From assembly GCA_965220955.1 (NCBI GenBank), contig CBDCRK010000038.1:1-34009 (forward strand): a DNA stretch of 34,009 bases, in the 5' to 3' direction. Position numbers and translations under genes: made by a program. The notes below the pieces were generated by a model that searched no databases, was not told the DNA's origin, and saw only the letters and a list, made by a program, of their open reading frames with translations. This DNA is from CBDCRK01 sp965220955. GTDB taxonomy: Bacteria > Desulfobacterota > Binatia > Bin18 > CBDCRK01. Of this stretch, positions 29,294-34,009 are shown piece by piece (position 1 is the first letter of the stretch; every line of letters starts with the position of its first letter).

Positions 29294-30286
29294 ATGCTCA
29301 AGTCCGGCAAGCTCCCAGTTGAGATTCTGAAAAATTGTATCCAGATGAGTGGGGCACATGACCCACGGGTGATTATTGGCCCTCGTTTTGGCGAGGACTG
29401 TGCGGTCATAGACCTGGGCGATCGGTATCTGGTGACAAAGACAGATCCCGTAACCTTCACCAGTAAGGAGATCGGCTGGTACGCGGTCAACATCAACGCC
29501 AACGATGTGGCCGTGATGGGGGCAAAGCCTCTATGGTTTCAGGCTTCTCTGCTCTTTCCCATAGGGACGGTGGAGGACACAGTGAAAGAGGTTTTTACCC
29601 AGATTGACGCAGCCTGTAAAGAGCTGGACATTGCCGTTACCGGTGGCCATACCGAGGTGACCTCCGCGGTCAGCCAACCGGTAGTTGTTGGCGATATGCA
29701 TGGCCTAGTAGAGAAAAATCACCTGATTACCTCTTCTGGTTCACAGCCCGGAGATATTGTAGTCATAACCAAGGCTGTGGGAATTGAGGGTACCGGCATT
29801 CTAGCAGTAGAGAAGAGAGAGGAGCTAAAAGACAAGGTTCCTGAGATACTTCTCACAGAAGCCTATGCCCTGCGTAAGACCCCTGCCATCTCTGTAGTGC
29901 GGGAAGCCCTTCTAGCTTCTGAGCATGGCGTCACAGCCATGCATGATCCCACAGAAGGAGGTGTAGCCATGGGGCTTTACGAGATGGCTGAAGCTTCTAA
30001 GGATCTGTTTGAAATTGACCTGGATAAAATTCCTATTTTGCCGTCCACCACCGCCCTGTGTCACTACTATGGTCTTAACCCCCTGGGCCTCATTAGCTCT
30101 GGCACTCTGCTACTCACAATTGCAGAGAGAAACTGGCAGAACCTGGCAAAAGTCTTCCAGGATGAGAGAATAACGGCCACCCCTGTTGGTGTGGTCAGAC
30201 CTGGGAAAGGCATTGTAGCCCTCTCTGCCGGAAAAAGAGTGCCGCTTGCTTACTCAGAGGCAGACGAACTCACCAAGGTACTTTAG
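29294..30286 (+). CDS. AIR-synthase-like protein (HypE/SelD/PurM fold)
   Basis: A 330-residue protein of the PurM/HypE/SelD superfamily, ATP-using enzymes with a shared two-domain fold. The signature parts are FGEDCAVIDLGDRYLVTKTD, SKEIGWYAVNINANDVAVMG, KPLWFQASLLFPIGTVEDT, LDIAVTGGHTEVTSAVSQPV, AMHDPTEGGVAMGLYEMAEA and NPLGLISSGTLLLTI. HypE needs a C-terminal Cys (PRIC) to carry the thiocarbamate; here the end is YSEADELTKVL, so it is not a standard HypE. No SelD-type Cys or Sec is seen at the N-terminus. It belongs to the AIR-synthase-related group, of uncertain substrate. The ribosome site is GGAGG. It stands alone after gdhA. Confidence 0.88.
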   Translation: MLKSGKLPVEILKNCIQMSGAHDPRVIIGPRFGEDCAVIDLGDRYLVTKTDPVTFTSKEIGWYAVNINANDVAVMGAKPLWFQASLLFPIGTVEDTVKEVFTQIDAACKELDIAVTGGHTEVTSAVSQPVVVGDMHGLVEKNHLITSSGSQPGDIVVITKAVGIEGTGILAVEKREELKDKVPEILLTEAYALRKTPAISVVREALLASEHGVTAMHDPTEGGVAMGLYEMAEASKDLFEIDLDKIPILPSTTALCHYYGLNPLGLISSGTLLLTIAERNWQNLAKVFQDERITATPVGVVRPGKGIVALSAGKRVPLAYSEADELTKVL

Positions 30287-30456
30287 CATAGATAAAGGGC
30301 GCAGCGAGTCAAAGCAATCAGCTCTGGCCGCGTCGCTACCAGTGATCGAGAGGCAGGCATTGCGCTCAGCTGCTCGATCAAGACTCGGGGAGATATAGTT
30401 ATAGTACATCTCCTCATGTTGCTCCCTATAAAGAATCGGGCTCTTCAGACCGACAC

Positions 30457-30709
30457 TCATCGTGCCCCGAGGGGTAGCACTCGAAAGCCTGGCGTCCTAA
30501 TCAGTTGGATGGCATGTCCATCGTAGTAGTTGCCATACTGACTCTGTACATACTTGACAATCAAGCGTCTCGAAATCCTCAACATAGAGCCGGATTTCGT
30601 TCGCTCCAAGACCAATACCAACGAATCCTCTCAGCATTCCTACCTCTCGTCCAAGAGCACGTTTGGCATTGTCCAGGTTGCTCTGCGCGTTCAGTGGTCG
30701 CATACGCAT
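30457..30709 (-). pseudogene. Trypsin-like protein, N-terminal domain fragment, frameshifted
   Basis: The minus strand from ATG 30709 reads NLDNAKRALGREVGMLRGFV, then GIGLGANEIRLYVEDFETLD. A +1 change near 30540 continues QYGNYYDGHAIQLIRTPGFR and VLPLGAR to the TGA at 30457-30459. The pattern (VGIGxGxxEIRLYVE, GxxVxLIRTxxFRVL) is the N-terminal part that precedes the protease domain in a trypsin-like group, as I remember the family. AAAGGAAG at a good distance supports the ATG. It is separated from, and placed after, the matching protease piece at 30744-31066, the reverse of the normal order. A further frame on the same strand (30254-30460) is not recognisable. Confidence 0.5.
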
Positions 30710-30743
30710 AAGAGCACTTCCTTTCCGTCGCCTTACACAAGCT

Positions 30744-31066
30744 TCACATTGATTGCTGCCAGAACGTCATCAATGGGGTTGGCAAGGGTTGCACTAGAGA
30801 GGGGTCAGTCAACTTGGCAATCGCCGCGTCCATATAATTGGATTTACGGTCAGGACCACTGAATAACAACGGAGTCCACATCGCAAGCTCGGCAATAACA
30901 TTGCTTGAGACAGTACCACCATCTGCTGGACCTGGTTGAAAAATCGGGGCGCCTATCGTACCACTATTGCAGTCGCGCGAGGCCGTGATTGTTACTGAGA
31001 ATGTATGTCGTCTAGCTGCTCGTCCTGGACTTCCGGAAGCTCGACGATGAATAGTTCTTTTGGCAT
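30744..31066 (-). pseudogene. Trypsin-like protein, protease-domain fragment, frameshifted
   Basis: From ATG 31066 (AAGGA before it) the first 20 codons read MPKELFIVELPEVQDEQLDD. The sequence then changes to TYILSNNHGLAR, which has the catalytic-His strand of trypsin-like proteins (LSNNH), in a shifted frame, and to GTIGAPIFQPGPADGG, SSNVIAELAMWTPLLF and SNYMDAAIAKLTDPSL in a third frame, ending TGA 30744-30746. The catalytic Ser region (GDSG) is absent. Two frame changes and a foreign N-terminus mark it as a decayed gene. The match to the family is by eye and should be checked by profile search. Confidence 0.5.
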
Positions 31067-31166
31067 AGGATTTTCCTTTTGCTATATTCCTGTATGGTTA
31101 TGAACCACTCTTGGTTATTAGGGTATTAACAAGCCCTGATTTCGTCAATAATGGAGGTACACAATA

Positions 31167-31340
31167 ATGACAGAGAAACTTCTCTGCCCGAATTGCAAGG
31201 CTGAGATAAGACTTGATCTTCCAACGCCCTACGAAAAGTTGCCGAGACGGAAAAAGAGTGCGCGCTATCTTTGGTGGTTACTCTTTAAAAGCCCTCTCCC
31301 TCCGCCGGGCATCCCCTCTCCCTCCGCAGGCTGTCCTTGA
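31167..31340 (+). CDS. CPNC mini-protein, possible half zinc ribbon
   Basis: A 57-residue protein. MTEKLLCPNCKAEIRLDLPT holds a CPNC knuckle, the N-terminal half of a zinc ribbon. The rest (PRRKKSARYLWWLLFKSP, then a proline-rich end) is basic with aromatic residues. No second Cys pair follows in frame; a lone Cys is near the end. A nearby frame (31213-31461) codes for KEFECLLCRFKSR, which would supply a second CxxC if the frames joined, but that needs an extra base and is unproven. GGAGGT at 31153-31158 is a good ribosome site. It is the first gene of the rightmost row. Confidence 0.5.
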   Translation: MTEKLLCPNCKAEIRLDLPTPYEKLPRRKKSARYLWWLLFKSPLPPPGIPSPSAGCP

Positions 31341-31470
31341 CCCTATCCTTCGCATACTCCGCCTTATGCTCCGCAAAGAATTCGAGTGCCTCTTATGTCG
31401 CTTCAAAAGCCGGATGACCCCCGCAGAGCCGGGATCCGGACTTTCAGCATATCAGCAATAGAGGTGTATT

Positions 31471-31772
31471 ATGGAGCCTTTGACGATAGCTATTTTGATA
31501 GGTTACGTGTTAAAGATCTTATCTTAATAGTTTTCCTAGCTCAGGCCCTTCAGAGCCGCAAGGAAAGAAAACGGATGATGAAGGAAATAAAACTGAGGGC
31601 AAAAGAGCTGGCAAAGCAGAAGTTTGGCAAGGCTCCCTGGAGACTCACCGAAGCCCAGACAAAACAAATCACAGAGATTATTGAACGAGAGTATAAGCGA
31701 GGTGACTTAAGCCATGAAAGACCTAAAAAGTGCCCTTTCGGGGGTAAAAGACACGATCAAGAGCGTAGCTGA
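31471..31772 (+). pseudogene. Small membrane protein with basic coiled tail, probably frameshifted
   Basis: ATG 31471 (GAGGTG before it) reads MEPLTIAILIGYVLK, then stops soon after in this frame. Adding one A to the AAA at 31512-31514 continues as DLILIVFLAQALQSRKERKR, MMKEIKLRAKELAKQKFGKA, and EAQTKQITEIIEREYKRGD to the stop at 31770-31772. The reconstruction gives one long or two short membrane helices, then a lysine-rich helical tail. The alternative is a start at ATG 31575, giving only the tail. Its end overlaps the next gene (31714) by 59 bases, more than usual, so the end may also be off. I recognise no family. Confidence 0.45.
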
Positions 31773-32103
31773 TACCGACCTGGCTTCGGACTTGGCCGGG
31801 GGCCTGGCTGCCGTGGCAGGGGCAAGCGGCTTAGGGCAAGCAAGTCAAAACATCGTGAGCAAAGCTAAAGACTTAGCCACTGAGGTTCAGAGTAAATATA
31901 TAGAAAGCGGAGCGAAGGAAACAGTAGAAGCGATTGGGAGCCAAATTTCTGAGAAACTTGATGAAATAAGCGGACAGGCTATGTATCAACTCGTGCAGGA
32001 TCGATTGACAGAACAAGATCGATTCAATGACCTCCTAGCAACTAAACTCTCCGAGGCTCTAGAACGAATTCTTGAGCTTGAGAAACGGCTTGCAGACAAA
32101 TAA
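31714..32103 (+). CDS. Glycine/alanine-rich coiled-coil protein, function unknown
   Basis: A 129-residue protein. Residues 22-42 (DLASDLAGGLAAVAGASGLG) form a glycine-zipper-like stretch that could insert in or lie on a membrane. The rest is a charged helix and coiled coil: IVSKAKDLATEVQSKYIESG, ETVEAIGSQISEKLDEISGQ, YQLVQDRLTEQDRFNDLLAT and KLSEALERILELEKRLADK. No known family is recognised. It is 14 bases before the PD-(D/E)xK-like gene, with GAGG between, so they form one operon. A membrane-associated partner or sensor for that protein is a reasonable guess. Confidence 0.6.
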   Translation: MKDLKSALSGVKDTIKSVADTDLASDLAGGLAAVAGASGLGQASQNIVSKAKDLATEVQSKYIESGAKETVEAIGSQISEKLDEISGQAMYQLVQDRLTEQDRFNDLLATKLSEALERILELEKRLADK

Positions 32104-32117
32104 CACGAGGATAAGTT

Positions 32118-33197
32118 ATGATAACCAGAGCAGAATTCTATGAGAGATACTCAGGTGGTCCAGTGCAAAGCTTCAGAACAATCGGGGAAAGGTGGGAGAA
32201 AGAAGAAGAGCTAGATGGTCTGCTTCAATCTTCTGTCGGAGCCGGCGTGGTCTTAGGCGACCTGATGGTTGGCGACGGACTAAACGATCAGATCTCTCCA
32301 GAGCTTCTCGATAGCTTCTCTAAACTCATGGGCCAGAAGGCTGATTCATATCATGAAGTACGTGACATATTACTTGACAAGCTCCATGACGGAGACAGTG
32401 CTGTCTTTGGGTTAATCAACAAAATCAAAGGGCAGATTGGCGAGAACCAATTTGTACAAGAAGCTGAGGCAGCAGGTCTCTCCGCACGTCTTGCGGAGCT
32501 TGGCAATCAAGAGGCGTGGGATGTTGCGATTGACCAAGCTGATGGCACTACCCAATACATCCAGGTGAAGATGTATAGCGATGCAGGCGGTGTTGTCAGA
32601 CATATGCAAGAGGTCAACCAGAAGTTAGCTGAAGGAGCAGCAATCATAGATGGCGACCAGGTCGTTAAGGCGATAGATTTCGCTGTACCTGCCGATATTG
32701 CAGAAGAAGTAAGGGATCGAGCTACTGAACTCGGGATAGATGCGAATATCATCCCCATCAAAATGACTGCGGCTGAAGCAGCAGATGTTGTTCAGACGGG
32801 GTTTGATAATGTAGGCCCCGAAGCTCTATCGAATCTTTTCGGGGAGTTGTTTGGCGCAAGTGTAACTGTTGCAGCACTTCATGGCTTAGTTAACGCTTTT
32901 CTCGTATATAAGGGAGCCAAAACCGCAGATAGATTTTTAGCAGACACCGTAGAGGAAACAGCGGTTTCAACAGGAGCAATCGCGGCGGGCATGAGCCTAG
33001 AGCTTCTTTTGAATCAGATCTCCATGATCGGTGGCCCCCCAACATACGCCCTGTCCTTCTGCACTTCGATGGCTACAAGGGGAGTTCTTAAGCGTATAGC
33101 TAGAAGGCAAGATTATGTTTCATGGCTACGAGTTCAGAACGAACATCTGAGAAGTCTTAACAATCAATTAAGCCCAGGCCATCCAATCCCGGGATGA
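32118..33197 (+). CDS. Membrane protein with a possible PD-(D/E)xK nuclease-like core
   Basis: A 359-residue protein I do not recognise. Residues 1-95 are helical and acidic. About residues 100-165 could be a restriction-endonuclease-like core: KGQIGENQFVQEAEAAGLS with Glu 109, QEAWDVAIDQADGT with Asp 135 and 139, then TQYIQVKMYSD, where Gln 149 and Lys 151 give a QxK triad. The next part (AIIDGDQVVKAIDFAVPADI) is alternating helix and strand. Residues 247-265 (ASVTVAALHGLVNAFLVYKG) and 283-305 (VSTGAIAAGMSLELLLNQIS) look like membrane segments. The C-terminus is basic (TRGVLKRIARR). The nuclease reading is inferred from residue spacing. Its stop overlaps a possible start of the YaaW-like gene (ATGA at 33194). 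Confidence 0.6.
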   Translation: MITRAEFYERYSGGPVQSFRTIGERWEKEEELDGLLQSSVGAGVVLGDLMVGDGLNDQISPELLDSFSKLMGQKADSYHEVRDILLDKLHDGDSAVFGLINKIKGQIGENQFVQEAEAAGLSARLAELGNQEAWDVAIDQADGTTQYIQVKMYSDAGGVVRHMQEVNQKLAEGAAIIDGDQVVKAIDFAVPADIAEEVRDRATELGIDANIIPIKMTAAEAADVVQTGFDNVGPEALSNLFGELFGASVTVAALHGLVNAFLVYKGAKTADRFLADTVEETAVSTGAIAAGMSLELLLNQISMIGGPPTYALSFCTSMATRGVLKRIARRQDYVSWLRVQNEHLRSLNNQLSPGHPIPG

Positions 33198-33214
33198 ACA
33201 AGGGAGAAACAAGC

Positions 33215-34009
33215 ATGAGCAACCTACCAGTCGTACCACATAAAACCGAACTTTCGTTGATTGAGGATGATCAAGACCTCATCCCGCTGTTGCGCTCTAC
33301 TACGAACGAATTGCTTGATCCATTAGTTGGCTATCTGACTAACAAAGGCGAGGGACGCTTTTCTTCAGAGCTTGATTTAACAGATGCCTACAAGGAGCAC
33401 TATCCAGACCATTTGAAATACGCTGACGACATCGCTGCTGAGCTTCAGCTATACGGTGGTAATACACTGGCAAATGTTATGCGTGGCACCGGGGTGCGTT
33501 ATGCCGAAATTTGTCAAGACGTTGCAAAGAGATTGAAAGTGAACTTCAACGAGACCGCGCCTGTGGAGAATATTGAGTTTCAGATCCTCACGAAGATATT
33601 AGAGGACGCTTGGGACAAGATGAGCGACGAGGAAAGAGCGAAATTGCTTAACGAGCTTGGCCTCGAATATTCAAAACTTCCAAATGTGCTACCGCTTATT
33701 GCGATACAGGCTGCAATTAAAGCCTCCGGGTTTCTCGCCTATCGGATCGCCGTAATTGTCGCCAACGCTGTAGCAAAAACTGTTCTTGGACGCGGTCTGA
33801 CTTTCGCCGCGAATCGGGGGCTAGTTAAAGGGCTGAGTGTTCTTGCTGGTCCAATTGGCATAGCAGTTGCCGCCGTCTGGACAGCAATTGACTTGGCAAG
33901 CCCAGCGTATCGGGTTACCATTCCTTCCGTAATCCAAGTTGCGCTCATTCGACGAGACAGTATCACAACTTGGTGTGAGAATGGTCACCCTAATTCACAG
34001 ACATCAAAA
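33215..34009 (+). CDS. YaaW/UPF0174-like protein, partial at the window edge
   Basis: The frame is open for 265 codons to the last base. ATG 33215 follows AAGGGAGAAA; ATG 33194, overlapping the previous stop, is an in-frame alternative. The YaaW/UPF0174 core is recognisable: NELLDPLVGYLTNKGEGRFS, YKEHYPDHLKYADDIAAELQ, YGGNTLANVMRGTGVRYAEI, LEDAWDKMSDEERAKLLNEL, IKASGFLAYRIAVIVANAVA, KTVLGRGLTFAANRGLVKGL and VLAGPIGIAVAAVWTAIDLA, then SPAYRVTIPSVIQVALIRR. The hydrophobic C-terminal part suggests membrane association. The family's function is not established. Its place after a membrane nuclease-like gene and a coiled-coil gene links them as a unit. The true end lies outside the window. Confidence 0.8.
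   Translation, partial: MSNLPVVPHKTELSLIEDDQDLIPLLRSTTNELLDPLVGYLTNKGEGRFSSELDLTDAYKEHYPDHLKYADDIAAELQLYGGNTLANVMRGTGVRYAEICQDVAKRLKVNFNETAPVENIEFQILTKILEDAWDKMSDEERAKLLNELGLEYSKLPNVLPLIAIQAAIKASGFLAYRIAVIVANAVAKTVLGRGLTFAANRGLVKGLSVLAGPIGIAVAAVWTAIDLASPAYRVTIPSVIQVALIRRDSITTWCENGHPNSQTSK

Noticed and set aside
30254..30460. Minus-strand 68-codon frame overlapping the end of the AIR-synthase-like gene
   Set aside because: Its ATG overlaps the stop of the trypsin-like fragment, but the sequence has no recognisable pattern and it overlaps a solid gene by 33 bases; treated as unsupported.
1..34009. CRISPR array
   Set aside because: No series of 25-40-base repeats with regular spacers was seen; the tandem repeats found are 7-bp, 11-bp or 28-bp units without spacers.

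Overview
The window looks like a chromosomal piece from an uncultivated or poorly studied diderm (Gram-negative) bacterium. A near-complete Mla outer-membrane lipid transport set (mlaE-F-D-A-C, without mlaB), acetyl-CoA synthetase, a GdhA-type dehydrogenase and a bacterial cysteinyl-tRNA synthetase argue for an ordinary free-living metabolism. I cannot place the lineage from sequence alone; an environmental deltaproteobacterial, NC10 or Rokubacteria-like lineage is only a guess.

Positions 1-14447 are a defence and toxin island built around one type I restriction-modification locus. It opens with the end of hsdM and closes with an intact hsdR. Between hsdM and hsdS lie an MNT-type nucleotidyltransferase, a VapBC-like pair with a very short antitoxin, HigBA, a zeta-type toxin and a class II Fic protein. 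The zeta and Fic genes are each followed by the same roughly 55-residue tail module. hsdS carries a frameshift in a G run. Between hsdS and hsdR lie an AT-rich unknown gene, a HicB remnant, a DUF6978-like/DUF1828-like pair, a duplicated hsdR 5' end, a HipA-like/HIRAN pair in decay, an orphan Phd antitoxin, a winged-helix fragment and an intact VapBC. Direct repeats mark several joints between these pieces.

Positions 14500-31070 look like core genome with local scars: a VIT-like transporter remnant, UspA, a CBS-domain protein, tRNA-Arg(TCG) beside a tyrosine recombinase pseudogene, an M41-like zinc peptidase domain, a CitE/HpcH-type lyase, DUF3303-like and GYD proteins near a TetR-type operator palindrome, cysS, acsA, the mla operon, a Glu/Leu dehydrogenase, an AIR-synthase-like (HypE/SelD-fold) protein, and a broken trypsin-like protein family on the minus strand.

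Positions 31167-34009 hold a compact operon-like row: a CPNC mini-protein, a small membrane protein, a glycine-rich coiled-coil protein, a membrane protein with a possible PD-(D/E)xK nuclease core, and a YaaW/UPF0174-like protein cut by the window edge. With the repeated zeta/Fic tail module, this is the best candidate for something undescribed.

At least five genes differ from an intact frame by one base, most often one base missing from a homopolymer run. Because this also hits a probable core gene (mlaA), sequencing or assembly error must be weighed against real decay or phase variation before any gene here is called dead.
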